64,000 bases of DNA from G963668185 sp963668185 (GTDB taxonomy: Bacteria > Chloroflexota > Dehalococcoidia > Lucifugimonadales > G963668185). Location: NCBI GenBank assembly GCA_963668185.1, contig OY764162.1, positions 1,240,001 to 1,304,000 on the forward strand. Direction: 5' to 3'. The notes under the pieces were generated by a model. It saw only the letters and a program-made list of their open reading frames with translations, did no database searches and was not told where the DNA came from. Both the position numbers and the translations under genes were made by a program. The number at the start of each line of letters is the position of its first letter. The first letter of the stretch is position 1. Of the stretch, positions 7,592-15,502 are shown piece by piece.

Positions 7592-8980
7592 ATGACCGAC
7601 CCCATCGAACTGCGCGGCAAGAGACAGCTCTTCATCGACGACCACGTCGAAGAGGAGACAAGCGGGCTCGAACGCGTCCTGAACCAGCCGGTCAAGTACG
7701 CCGGCAACCCGGTCGTCAGCCCCACGTACCCGTGGGAGCGAGGCTGCGTCGACGTCTACGGCACCGTGATTCGCAACCCGGACGACGGCACGTTCAGGAT
7801 GTGGTACCAGGGCTTCGGGGGAAGCCCGTACTCCGCGTGCTACGCCACCTCGAATGATGGCGTGTTCTGGGACAAGCCGAACCTCGGCCTGATCGAGTAC
7901 AACGGAAGCAGAGAGAACAACCTGTTCATGCACGACGCCTCCGTGCTGAACGTCATCGATGACGCGCGCGAGCAGGACCCGGCCAGGCGGTACAAGTCGA
8001 TCTTCTTCGAGGCGCTGAATCCACGGAACCGGCATGGAGACAACCCCGACCTCTCCGCTTCTGTCGCGTTCTCCCCGGACGGCCTTCGATGGACGAAGTA
8101 CGAGGGCAATCCGGTGCTGACTAACGTGAGCGACGTCCACACGCTGCTGGGCTGGGACGACCTCCACGGCTGCTACGTCGCGTATCCCCGGCCTGGCGTG
8201 CGCAACGGCAGGAACGTCAGAGTCATCGGCCGGTCCGTCAGCGACGACTTCATGTCGTGGACACAGCCGGAGACGGTCATGGAGGCAGATGAGCACGACC
8301 CTCCGGGAATGGAGTTCTACGGCATGTCCGTCTTCAAGTACGAAGACATGTACCTGGGTTTGGCGTGGGCGTACCACACGCCGCCCGAGGAGCCGCTGGT
8401 CAGGATGCAGGGCACGATCGACGTCCAGCTAGCCGCCAGCCGGGACGGCATACGCTGGCAACGCGCCGGAAACCGCGAGACCTTCATACCGCTCGGCCCC
8501 AGGGGGAGCATGGACCAGGCCCAGATCTGCACCGCCAAGGAGCCCGTTCGCGTCGGCGACGAGTTGTGGATCTACCACGGCGCGGTAAGCACCTTCCACG
8601 GCGAGCCGTCCACCTTCGGCCCCAGCGCGGTCCTCAGCGGCCAGATCTGCCTTTCGAAGCTCAGGCTGGACGGCTTCATATCCCAGGACGCAAGCGCCGC
8701 GGGCGGCACGCTCCTCACCAGGCCGGTTCAGTGCGAAGGCGGCCGCCTGTCCATCAACGCCGACGCCGGAGGCGGGGCGATTGCCGTCGCCGTCCTGGAC
8801 CGCGACGGCGTGCAGTTCCCCGGCTTCGGCGCCCAGGACTGCGCCGTGTTCGACGGCGACGGCGTGCGGCACACCGTAACCTGGCGCGACGCTACCACGC
8901 TGGACGCCCTCGCCGGCCAGCAGATCAGGCTGAAGTTCTACCTCCACTCCGCCAAGCTCTACTCCTTCGCTATCGCCTAG
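7592..8980 (+). CDS. Glycosidase-like beta-propeller protein, function unknown
   Basis: A 462-aa protein with repeated short Trp/Asp/Gly strands typical of five-bladed beta-propellers of the GH32/43/68-like fold (e.g. FRMWYQGFGG, VAFSPDGLRWTKYEGNPV, QLAASRDGIRWQRAG). The RQLFIDDHVEE opening is common to a widespread uncharacterised family. The last 90 residues look like a beta-sandwich (DADAGGGAIAVAVLDRDGV). No secretion signal is seen. I chose the ATG at 7592, which has AGAAGGA 9 nt upstream, over the TTG at 7583. Catalytic acids cannot be assigned confidently. Confidence 0.65.
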   Translation: MTDPIELRGKRQLFIDDHVEEETSGLERVLNQPVKYAGNPVVSPTYPWERGCVDVYGTVIRNPDDGTFRMWYQGFGGSPYSACYATSNDGVFWDKPNLGLIEYNGSRENNLFMHDASVLNVIDDAREQDPARRYKSIFFEALNPRNRHGDNPDLSASVAFSPDGLRWTKYEGNPVLTNVSDVHTLLGWDDLHGCYVAYPRPGVRNGRNVRVIGRSVSDDFMSWTQPETVMEADEHDPPGMEFYGMSVFKYEDMYLGLAWAYHTPPEEPLVRMQGTIDVQLAASRDGIRWQRAGNRETFIPLGPRGSMDQAQICTAKEPVRVGDELWIYHGAVSTFHGEPSTFGPSAVLSGQICLSKLRLDGFISQDASAAGGTLLTRPVQCEGGRLSINADAGGGAIAVAVLDRDGVQFPGFGAQDCAVFDGDGVRHTVTWRDATTLDALAGQQIRLKFYLHSAKLYSFAIA

Positions 8981-8992
8981 CCTTTGCCGTAG

Positions 8993-9012
8993 GGGCGGTT
9001 CGCGAACCGCCC
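8993..9012. repeat. Perfect 20-bp palindrome after the propeller gene
   Basis: GGGCGGTTCG followed by its exact complement CGAACCGCCC. It belongs to the same general class as the GGGCGCTTCG palindromes at 12836 and 13082 but with different arm bases. At 12 nt past the upstream stop it may help terminate transcription; no U-tract follows. Confidence 0.7.
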
Positions 9013-9035
9013 TCCCCGTGCGCACCCCCAACCGG

Positions 9036-9064
9036 TTTTCAATTTCCCCTTCTCCGCTTATAAT
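9036..9064 (+). promoter_or_regulatory. Sigma-70-type promoter for the leader RNA
   Basis: TTTTCA (9036-9041), 17-bp spacer and a perfect TATAAT (9059-9064). Predicted transcription start about 9071. It drives the structured leader and possibly tag. Confidence 0.65.
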
Positions 9065-9130
9065 GGCCCCAGAAGACAGGGGGCGGTGGCTGAAAGTCTA
9101 AGGCGGGTCTTCAGAAAGGAGGTTACTTCG

Positions 9131-9163
9131 TTGGATAGTAGTAGCAGGAGGCGTTCCCAGTAG
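9131..9163 (+). CDS. Ten-codon putative leader peptide
   Basis: TTG start, peptide (M)DSSSRRRSQ, TAG stop at 9161-9163. AAAGGAGGT sits 7 nt upstream and is complementary to the conserved 16S rRNA 3' end over nine bases. Three Ser codons are followed by three Arg codons, two of them AGG. The last codons form the 5' arm of the first hairpin, so ribosome position would alter folding. Coding status is unproven. Confidence 0.4.
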   Translation: MDSSSRRRSQ

Positions 9164-9188
9164 GTGTTCCTAGGAACGCCTTCTTAAA

Positions 9189-9218
9189 AGGCCCCGCTCG
9201 CTTCGGTGAGCGGGGCCT
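9189..9218 (+). terminator. GC-rich hairpin, probable terminator or attenuator
   Basis: Perfect 11-bp arms AGGCCCCGCTC (9189-9199) and GAGCGGGGCCT (9208-9218) round an 8-nt loop. The downstream T-run is weak (CCGTGTTTCC), so termination may be partial. Confidence 0.6.
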
Positions 9219-9268
9219 CCGTGTTTCCGCGTCGCTCGCGCGATGCCGACCTTCATGGACCTGCCCAG

Positions 9269-9832
9269 ATGAACAGATGCTGGCCCGGCACGGACGACCT
9301 CATGAACGCCTACCACGACGAAGAGTGGGGCGTCCCCAAGCATGACGACGTCCGCCTGTTCGAGTCGTTGATCCTGGACGGCGCGCAGGCGGGCCTGAGT
9401 TGGACCACGATACTCAACAAGCGCGAGGCCTACCGCGAGGCGTTCGAGGGCTTCGATCCCGCGACGGTGGCCGCCTACGACGAAGCCAAGTACGAGGAGT
9501 TGCTCGCCAACGCTGGCATCGTCCGCAACCGGCAGAAGATAAGGTCCGCGATCAACAACGCCGCGCGGTGCCTGGAAGTCCGGCGCGAGTTCGGCAGCCT
9601 CGACGCTTATCTGTGGTCGTTCGTCGGAGGCGCGCCCATCGTCAACTCGTGGGAATCGCTGGCCGACGTCCCCGCCGTCACGCCCGAGTCCGAGGCCATG
9701 AGCAAGGGCCTCCGCTCCCGCGGCTTCACCTTCGTCGGCCCCACCATCTGCTACGCCTTCATGCAGGCCGAGGGCATGGTCATGGATCACGTCGTCACCT
9801 GCTTCCGTTACCCTGAACTCGGCGGCGCATAG
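9269..9832 (+). CDS. tag: DNA-3-methyladenine glycosylase I
   Basis: Base-excision repair glycosylase that removes 3-methyladenine from alkylated DNA. 187 aa, the usual TAG length. The family start RCWPGTDDLMNAYHDEEWGVP is present, then LILDGAQAGLSWTTILNKR and the C-terminal FVGPTICYAFMQAEGMVMDH, which carries the metal-binding region. The usual zinc-ligand Cys after RC-x-W is replaced (CWPG instead of CxWC), while the C-terminal His and Cys (DHVVTCFRY) remain. ATG at 9269; upstream in-frame sequence overlaps the leader hairpin. Confidence 0.92.
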   Translation: MNRCWPGTDDLMNAYHDEEWGVPKHDDVRLFESLILDGAQAGLSWTTILNKREAYREAFEGFDPATVAAYDEAKYEELLANAGIVRNRQKIRSAINNAARCLEVRREFGSLDAYLWSFVGGAPIVNSWESLADVPAVTPESEAMSKGLRSRGFTFVGPTICYAFMQAEGMVMDHVVTCFRYPELGGA

Positions 9833-9883
9833 AGGCGGCGCGAACCGCCGGAATCGCGAAGCACACTGAACCGACTGGATAGG

Positions 9884-11080
9884 ATGCCTTCGATGCCCAA
9901 ATGGACTATTGCCGTATTCGCTCTCCTCGCGGGCCTCATTGCCGCGTGCGGCTCAGACGCAACCCCGGACTCCGGCGCGGGAGCCTCCGGGGAGCCGTTC
10001 GTGATCGGGGCGCTGGAGTCCATGACGGGAGTCGGCGAGACTTACGGCGTTCCCTTGTCCCAGTCCAAGCTGCTCGCCGTGGAGGAGATCAACGCCGCCG
10101 GGGGCGTCAACGGGCGGATGCTGGAGATCGTAATCGAGGACTCCAAGTGCACCGCCAACGACGCCATTACCGCCTATAACAAGCTCACCGACGTCGATGG
10201 GATCAAGATCATCCTCGGCGCAACGTGCAGCGGCGCAACCCTCGGCGTCGCGCCGTTGGCCGAAAAGGAGGGCGTCATCCTGTTCTCCGCATCGTCCACA
10301 AGCCCGGACATCACGAACGCCGGCGACTACATATTCCGCACCGCCATCAGTTCGCTCAAGGTGGGATCCGACATCGGCAACACGCTTTGGGCCGAAGGCG
10401 CGCGCCGGATAGCCACGATTACCGAGTCCACCGACTACGTCGAGGGCGTTCGCCGCACCGCCGTCACCCGGTTCGAGGAGCTTGGCGGCGTCGTTGTGGC
10501 TGCGGAAAGCTACTCAACCGACGTGCTGGACTTCCGCACCCAGTTGACCAAGCTGTTCGCCGAGAGCCCGGACGCGCTGCTGATCGGCTCGCAGGGCGAG
10601 GTCTCCGGCGGCACGATCGTGAAGCAGGCCCGCGAGCTTGGCTACGAAGGCCCCATATACTCGGAGGTCGTGCCCACGGGCACGAACGCGCTCAGCATAG
10701 CCGGCGAAGCCGCCACCGGCATGAAGGCCGTCGTCCCGAACCCCGACCTGGACACCGCGGTCGGCAAAGACTTCCTGGTCAAGTACAGGGAGCGCTTCGA
10801 CGTTCCGGCCGCGTGGCCCTGGTTCCAGGGCTCCTCGTACGACGGCGTTTACATCGCCGCCGAGTGCCTGGGCCGGACGAACGACGACCAGGACGCCGCC
10901 GGCTTCAGGGACTGCCTCTACGACCTGACATGGAGCGGCGCAATCAGCGACAACTACAGCTTCGACGAAAACGGCGACGTAGTCGGCGTCTCCCACGTCC
11001 TCGTCGAAGTCCTGCCCGTATCGGAGCGCACCGAAGACAACCTCGGCTTCCGCATCCTGGGCCCGCCGCCGGCGCCGTAG
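9884..11080 (+). CDS. Branched-chain-amino-acid-type ABC substrate-binding lipoprotein
   Basis: Periplasmic-binding protein type I fold, LivJ/LivK-like, 398 aa. An N-terminal hydrophobic segment ends in the lipobox LIAAC (Cys near residue 22), so it should be a membrane-anchored lipoprotein. Family landmarks: IGALESMTGVGETYGVPLSQ, EEINAAGGVNGR, and VAPLAEKEGVILFSASSTSPDIT. No Liv permease or ATPase genes are adjacent, so the ligand is unknown. An alternative ATG at 9893, with AGGA 9 nt upstream, would shorten it by three residues. Confidence 0.88.
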   Translation: MPSMPKWTIAVFALLAGLIAACGSDATPDSGAGASGEPFVIGALESMTGVGETYGVPLSQSKLLAVEEINAAGGVNGRMLEIVIEDSKCTANDAITAYNKLTDVDGIKIILGATCSGATLGVAPLAEKEGVILFSASSTSPDITNAGDYIFRTAISSLKVGSDIGNTLWAEGARRIATITESTDYVEGVRRTAVTRFEELGGVVVAAESYSTDVLDFRTQLTKLFAESPDALLIGSQGEVSGGTIVKQARELGYEGPIYSEVVPTGTNALSIAGEAATGMKAVVPNPDLDTAVGKDFLVKYRERFDVPAAWPWFQGSSYDGVYIAAECLGRTNDDQDAAGFRDCLYDLTWSGAISDNYSFDENGDVVGVSHVLVEVLPVSERTEDNLGFRILGPPPAP

Positions 11081-11093
11081 CCGGGCGCGCGGC

Positions 11094-12494
11094 TCACGCC
11101 AACACCCCTGTCTCCGCCAGGCGCGCCATGAGGTACTCCTGCGGGCGGTCGCCCTTGAGCGAGTTGCACGCGGCGCACAGCAGTTGCAGGTTTTCGAGGT
11201 GATCAGTGCCGCCCCTGCTGCGCGGCACTATGTGATCGACGGTGAAGTTGCGGAACGGGAACATCACCTTGCAGCCGGCGCACAGGCCCTCCTGCTCGCC
11301 GAACAGGACGTGCTTGCGCTTGCGGTAGTTGATCGAGGCGTCGATATCCGTCCGGCGCGGGATGTCCGTGCGGGCGGTGACGTAGCCGTGGTGGAACAGG
11401 CTGCCCATCGCCTGTCGCAGGCGCGAGTTGACGAGTTCGACGGCCTTCGACGATATGTCGATGCCGACCCACTTGCGGCCCAGCCTGTCGGCGGCGACGC
11501 AGGCCGTGGCGCAGCCGCAGAACGGATCAAGCACCACGTCGCCCTCGTTGCTGGACGCCTTGATGATGCGTTCCAGCAAAGCCAGCGGCTTCTGCGTGGG
11601 GTAGCCGACGCGCTCTTTGGCGCGTGAGCCGATGGGCGGCAAGTCCGTCCATACATCCTGTAGCGGCACTCCGGGCATCTCATCCAGATAGCGCTTGTAG
11701 GCCGGAACGCCGCCTTCCCTTGTCTGCACAACTCGACCCTGCGCTATCAGTTCCGCCATGCGCTCTTGGCTGTACCGCCAGTGACGGGTAACGCCCATCA
11801 CCTCGTACTCGGGATTCCCCTTCGCCTCTCCACCGGGGCCGGTCAGGTTGTCCAACCGGTAGCGCCGCCCTGTATCAGGTTCCACATGCCGGTAAGAACT
11901 GCGTACGTACTTAGGATCGTAGTCCGTGTAGAGCGGATTCCACGTCCAGCCCTGCGGAGAACCCGAGTAGAACAGCAGCACGTCATGGACGCGCCCATGT
12001 TGCTTCCGACCTTGCCGTGTGTCGCTGTGAGCGCTGGTTCGCTTCCAACTAATGTCGGACCGGAACGAGTCGGCCCCAAACACGGTATCCATCAGCATTT
12101 TGAGATAGTGACTGGCCGTCGGATCGCAGTGGAGGTAGATGCTGCCCGTCGGTTTCAGCACGCGGCGCATCTCCAGCAGGCGGACGGCCATCATCGTGAG
12201 GTACGACTGCATCCCCTTGCCGTGGGTGAGCTTGGCGGTGTGAAGCAGGTTGGCGACGGCGGGCCGCTCGTCGGCGATCAGTCCCATCCACGCGACGTCC
12301 AGATCGGAGAGCGTCCACGTGTCCTTGAACGCCGCGCCCGCCGCCTGGCTGCCGATGGGGGCGGCGTAGTTGCGATTCGAGTTGAAGGGCGGGTCCAGGT
12401 AGATGAGATCGACGCACTCCGAGTTCATGCCCCGCAGAATGTCGAGGTTGTCGCCCGTCCAGATTGTCTTGTCCGCGAAGTTGGGGGCAGGCAT
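11094..12494 (-). CDS. DNA methyltransferase (beta class) fused to HNH endonuclease domain
   Basis: 466 aa. Residues 1-370 form an N4-cytosine/N6-adenine DNA methyltransferase: catalytic motif DPPF at 34-37, a long target-recognition insert, then the SAM motif DPFCGCATA near residue 320. Residues 395-455 form a Cys4-type HNH nuclease: CxxC at 405/408, the DH pair at 420-421 in TVDHIVPRSRGG, and CAAC at 440-443. One polypeptide may thus modify and cut DNA, or the HNH part may assist target binding. No separate restriction gene is adjacent. ATG start; convergent with the binding-protein gene. Confidence 0.88.
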   Translation of the reverse strand: MPAPNFADKTIWTGDNLDILRGMNSECVDLIYLDPPFNSNRNYAAPIGSQAAGAAFKDTWTLSDLDVAWMGLIADERPAVANLLHTAKLTHGKGMQSYLTMMAVRLLEMRRVLKPTGSIYLHCDPTASHYLKMLMDTVFGADSFRSDISWKRTSAHSDTRQGRKQHGRVHDVLLFYSGSPQGWTWNPLYTDYDPKYVRSSYRHVEPDTGRRYRLDNLTGPGGEAKGNPEYEVMGVTRHWRYSQERMAELIAQGRVVQTREGGVPAYKRYLDEMPGVPLQDVWTDLPPIGSRAKERVGYPTQKPLALLERIIKASSNEGDVVLDPFCGCATACVAADRLGRKWVGIDISSKAVELVNSRLRQAMGSLFHHGYVTARTDIPRRTDIDASINYRKRKHVLFGEQEGLCAGCKVMFPFRNFTVDHIVPRSRGGTDHLENLQLLCAACNSLKGDRPQEYLMARLAETGVLA

Positions 12495-13116
12495 AGCTCC
12501 ACTCTAATCCGGGCATCCATAGCCCATGCGTACCGAACACTTTGCCTAATGGTAGCACAGTGGAGGCAGACGTGCACGGTTTGGCAAGCGCCGGTAAGTG
12601 TTCAGAGTTGGGGAGCGGAGGCCCCACCCACCCCCCACCTCTGGATACCGGCCTTCGCCGGTATGACGGATGGGGGTTGGTGCCGTGGCCCTTCGACAGG
12701 CTCAGGGCGAACGGATTGGGGCGAGCGGGAGGCTGTAGGTTCCTCGGGGGACTCGGAACGACAGTGTGCGGGGCGTTGTTAGAGTGCGGGGCGTCTTGGA
12801 TTCCTCGGGGGACTCGGAATGACAGGGGGAGGGGCGGGCGCTTCGCGAAGCGCCCCTACACCTGAGGGAGTCAGGGCGAACGTGGGTGTAGAGGCAGGTT
12901 TGAAACCTGCCCCTGCGATTGTCGTTTGTGTGCGGTTATGTGCGTCGGGGGCGCGGCGTTGGTGGCTTGCGGGGCGTCCGAGATTCCCTTCGAGGGACTT
13001 GGGGCAGGCTCTCGGGGGACTCGGAATGACAGTGGCGACGGCGCTGGCCCTTCGACAGGCTCAGGGCGAACGGGCGCGGGCGGGCGCTTCGCGAAGCGCC
13101 CCTACACCTGAGGGAC
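12495..13116. repeat. Gene-free region packed with dispersed repeats
   Basis: No credible gene. Contents: a solo element end GTAAGTGTTCAGA (12594-12606); an ATACCGGC/GCCGGTAT hairpin repeat (about 12646-12665); two CCCTTCGACAGGCTCAGGGC copies (12689 and 13048); GGGCGCTTCG/CGAAGCGCCC 20-bp palindromes at 12836-12855 and 13082-13101, each followed by CCTACACCTGAGGGA; and several GGGGGACTCGGAATGACAG blocks. These are short interspersed repeats with no transposase. The short open frames here have no family-like content. Confidence 0.8.
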
Positions 13117-14439
13117 TCAGGGCGGGTTCTCTGCCGGAATGACGGATGGGTTATCGGCGGGTTCGGCGGGGGACGCGCCGGCCGACCCCATCCCGGCCTT
13201 CCCCAGCAGACTGGGGAAGGGGTCAGACGGGTCGGGTTCGGGCGTCTGGATTTGCGCCCGCGCGGCAATGACGGTTGGGTCATCGGGATATTCGGTCCAG
13301 GGGTCGAAGCCGCAGTCGCAGGATGCGGTGCGGTGAGGACATGCGATACGGATGGGGCCGCGGCATGAGTCGCGGATGCGCCTGACCGCGTCCATGATTT
13401 CCCAGGCCGCTATGGAATGTTCGACGGCCGGCCGGGCGTGTTCGCTGAAGTAGTGCTCCTCTCCGTTGTGTATGATGATGCTGGCGAGTTTGCTGGGGTA
13501 AGCGATGCTGGGGCCCGGGGGCGTCGGGCGCCTGCCGACGGCGTCCATAAGGGCGTCGGCTGCTTTGGAGACGGCTCGATTGTTGACGCCGGTGTCTTGG
13601 CTGTGGCCGTATGTGTTGGAGTACGGGGGTTCGTAGCCGGCGAGGATGTCGGGAACCCCATCCCGGCCTTCCCCAGCAGACTGGGGAAGGGGTGAGAGGG
13701 AGGCACCAGCAGACTGGGGAAGGGGTGAGAGGGAGGCACCAGCAGACTGGGGAAGGGGTGAGAGGGAGGCGCCAGCAGACTGGGGAAGGGGTTTGAGGGA
13801 GGCTCCAGCAGACTGGGGAAGGGGTTTGAGGGAGGCGCCAGCGGACTGGGGAAGGGGGTTTAGTTCTGTGTCGGCGTAGGTGTCGTGGTGGAGGGGGCCG
13901 GGGGCGTCGTCGAAGCCACGGCGGAGCAGTTCTTTGGCGGCGTCTATGCGGTGGTGGGGGCCGAAGCCGGGCATGAAGCCTAGCATGACGTCTATGAGGA
14001 AGCGTATGGCTTGTCGGCCTCCGTCGGTCTCGGCTCGTATGAAGCGTGCGAGGTCTGGGTTCAGGCCGGTGGTGTCGAGGGTGTCTGTGGGATCCCCATC
14101 CCGTCCTTCCCCAGCAGACTGGGGAAGGGGTTTAAGTTCTGTATGCACCCCATCCCTGCCTTCCCCAGCAGACTGGGGAAGGGGTGAGAGGGAGGCTCCA
14201 GCAGACTGGGGAAGGGGTTTGAGAGCGCGTTGGGCTGCGGGCTGGCTGGCGAACTCTTTGGCTTCTTCGAAGCCGAGCTTGATTAGCTGGCGCGCGGCGT
14301 CTAGCCTGTGGTAGGGCTTGGCGCCGCGGATCTCGTCCTGCATGGCGGCGACTAGGAAACGGACGATGAGTCTGCCGTCCTTGGTTTCTTCGCGGACGAT
14401 GCGTTGTATGGGTGATATGGTGTGCGTTTCGGTATCCAT
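13117..14439 (-). CDS. Unknown helical protein invaded by palindromic repeats
   Basis: 440 aa from ATG 14439. Two related helical modules are visible: IVREETKDGRLIVRFLVAAM with HRLDAARQLIKLGF (residues about 15-60), and FIRAETDGGRQAIRFLIDVM with HRIDAAKELLRRGF (about 130-175). A third region (about 280-400) ends in CPHRTASCDCGFDPW. Between them lie copies of PLPQSAG encoded by the palindromic repeat: three after module 1 and six in tandem after module 2 (11-residue period PLPQSAGASLS). Another copy at the C-terminus is read in a different frame as PFPSLLGKAGMG. The promoter places the transcription start at the ATG, so the mRNA is probably leaderless. Function unknown; the modules resemble helical DNA-binding or phage small-terminase-like units only loosely. 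Confidence 0.75.
   Translation of the reverse strand: MDTETHTISPIQRIVREETKDGRLIVRFLVAAMQDEIRGAKPYHRLDAARQLIKLGFEEAKEFASQPAAQRALKPLPQSAGASLSPLPQSAGEGRDGVHTELKPLPQSAGEGRDGDPTDTLDTTGLNPDLARFIRAETDGGRQAIRFLIDVMLGFMPGFGPHHRIDAAKELLRRGFDDAPGPLHHDTYADTELNPLPQSAGASLKPLPQSAGASLKPLPQSAGASLSPLPQSAGASLSPLPQSAGASLSPLPQSAGEGRDGVPDILAGYEPPYSNTYGHSQDTGVNNRAVSKAADALMDAVGRRPTPPGPSIAYPSKLASIIIHNGEEHYFSEHARPAVEHSIAAWEIMDAVRRIRDSCRGPIRIACPHRTASCDCGFDPWTEYPDDPTVIAARAQIQTPEPDPSDPFPSLLGKAGMGSAGASPAEPADNPSVIPAENPP
13667..13860 (-). repeat. Six tandem 33-bp units derived from the palindrome, in coding sequence
   Basis: Units begin at 13673, 13706, 13739, 13772, 13805 and 13838, exactly 33 bp apart. Each holds CCAGCAGACTGGGGAAGG plus GGTGAGAGGGAGGC or GGTTTGAGGGAGGC. 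Only the first unit has a complete hairpin (13667-13690); the others have lost the outer 5' arm. The 33-bp period keeps frame and encodes 11 residues. It is not a CRISPR array, because no unique spacers separate the units. Confidence 0.95.
14105..14215 (-). repeat. Three further palindrome copies in the same gene
   Basis: Complete hairpins at 14105-14128 and 14159-14182, and a half copy at about 14198-14215. All are read in the PLPQSAG frame. Another complete copy at 13197-13220 is read one base shifted (PFPSLLGK). Confidence 0.92.
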
Positions 14440-14446
14440 ACGTTCT

Positions 14447-14475
14447 ATGATAGCGGGCACGTACCAGTGTGTCAA
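14447..14475 (-). promoter_or_regulatory. Strong promoter for the repeat-invaded gene
   Basis: On the minus strand: TTGACA (14475-14470), 17-bp spacer, TATCAT (14452-14447). The expected start about 7 nt downstream coincides with the ATG at 14439, so translation would be leaderless. Confidence 0.7.
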
Positions 14476-14755
14476 GGGTGTGGGGGAGTGGATGGTGGAT
14501 AGTGAATAGTGGCGAGTGGGGAGCGGACGGGCGGCCCTTCGACAGGCTCAGGGCGAACGGGTTGGTGGCGAGCGGGAGGCTGTAGGTTCCCCTCGGGGGA
14601 CTCGGGGCAGGCTCTTGGGGGACTCGGAACGACAGAGGGCTGCTTCGCTCGATCGGAATGACAGGAGGAAGGGCGGTGGCCCCGCCCGCTTCTCTGGATT
14701 CCGGCTGGCCCCGGTTCACGCTGGCGCGTGAATGCCGGTATGACGGTAGTGTGGG
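14476..14755. repeat. Intergenic dispersed repeats
   Basis: No gene seen. Contains GTGGATAGTGAATAGTGGCG (14499-14518, inverted relative at about 39243), a CCCTTCGACAGGCTCAGGGC copy (14535), GGGGGACTCGGAACGACAG-type blocks, and a TGAATGCCGGTATGACGG block near 14730. Confidence 0.7.
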
Positions 14756-15181
14756 CTACAGCGGGCGGTCTGCTCTGAGCAGGGGGGCGAAGCCGGCCTG
14801 CTCGAAGTCGCGGTCGTGGGCAAGGGCGTGGGTCATGCCGCGTTCTTCCATGACGAGGAAGCTGGCGCAGTCGGTGACGCTCCATCGTTGGTCGGGGCGT
14901 GCTGCGTACCTCTCCAGGGCGGCTCTGAATTGAGCGTCGGACATCGGCACTATCTCAACGTAGGGCATGGCCTCAAGTTCTTGAACCCTCTCGGCTGTGA
15001 ACGCCCGCCTGAATTCAGGCTCACCCGCCATAGAGTCTAGTACCTCGACCAACACCAGTTGCGTTGTGACGACGTCAGACTCCCCCAGGGATTCGGATAT
15101 GGCCGTGGCAATCCGGTGGAGCGCGTCTCTGGGGTTCCACAACGCTACCCAATAACCCGTATCCGCGAAGACGCCTGCCAC
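14756..15181 (-). CDS. PIN-domain ribonuclease toxin
   Basis: 141-aa PIN domain. The acidic residues of the active site are in place: D7 (FADTGYW), E46 (VLVEVLD), D104 (SVTDCASF) and D123/D125 (AHDRDFEQAGF). Such toxins cleave RNA in a metal-dependent way. Its start overlaps the end of the DUF104 gene by one base, a typical antitoxin-toxin order, so the two are probably co-translated. Confidence 0.88.
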   Translation of the reverse strand: MAGVFADTGYWVALWNPRDALHRIATAISESLGESDVVTTQLVLVEVLDSMAGEPEFRRAFTAERVQELEAMPYVEIVPMSDAQFRAALERYAARPDQRWSVTDCASFLVMEERGMTHALAHDRDFEQAGFAPLLRADRPL

Positions 15182-15459
15182 TAGTCCTCTTCTTCCTTGG
15201 GGAATCCGTAGAGGTAGTGTTTCTTGTTCTTGGAGAAGTCGGTGGGAAAGCCGTCCCAGAAGTCCGGGGGCATGGACTTCTGGGCTTCCTTTGCCATCTT
15301 CAAGACTGCGGCCAAGCCTCCCTTCGCGGGCGGGTCGTCGTTAGCCGGCGGGCCGTTTTTCTCTACGGACACGGTCACTTCCGCGCCCTCTTCGAGGTCG
15401 AGCGGTTCGAGCGGCACCAGCGCGCCGTTGGCGTATGTGGCCTTTACGTTGGTCATCAT
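15181..15459 (-). CDS. DUF104 (AF2212-like) antitoxin
   Basis: 92 aa. The N-terminus KATYANGALVPLEPLDLEEGAEVTVSVE is the diagnostic DUF104 fold found in archaeal and bacterial antitoxins paired with PIN toxins. The rest is a charged region expected to wrap the toxin. Two adjacent ATG codons (15459, 15456) are possible starts. It is the upstream partner of the PIN gene. Confidence 0.82.
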   Translation of the reverse strand: MMTNVKATYANGALVPLEPLDLEEGAEVTVSVEKNGPPANDDPPAKGGLAAVLKMAKEAQKSMPPDFWDGFPTDFSKNKKHYLYGFPKEEED

Positions 15460-15502
15460 GGTTCGCGCTCAGCGTGTGGAACTATGGAACCATTATACAC
15501 CG

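Larger units (their letters stand above)
9071..9220 (+). ncRNA. Putative structured leader or small RNA
   Basis: A transcript from the 9036-9064 promoter would hold a CTGAA/TTCAG stem (about 9090-9114), a full-strength ribosome site AAAGGAGGT (9115-9123), a 10-codon ORF, and two near-identical 9-mers, AGGCGTTCC (9149-9157) and AGGTGTTCC (9162-9170). These compete for one partner, GGAACGCCT (9173-9181). It then ends in a strong GC hairpin. It matches no riboswitch family I know (T-box, glycine, cobalamin, ykkC and fluoride motifs were looked for by eye). Function inferred: attenuator or small RNA. Confidence 0.45.

Noticed and set aside
9071..9220. T-box or known riboswitch
   Set aside because: No T-box motif, specifier loop or known aptamer core was found by eye; it was kept only as a putative leader.
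12594..12606. Complete MITE copy
   Set aside because: Only the left terminal sequence is present; interior and right end are missing.
13667..13860. CRISPR array
   Set aside because: The 33-bp units are direct tandem copies without unique spacers and keep an open reading frame; no cas genes are present.
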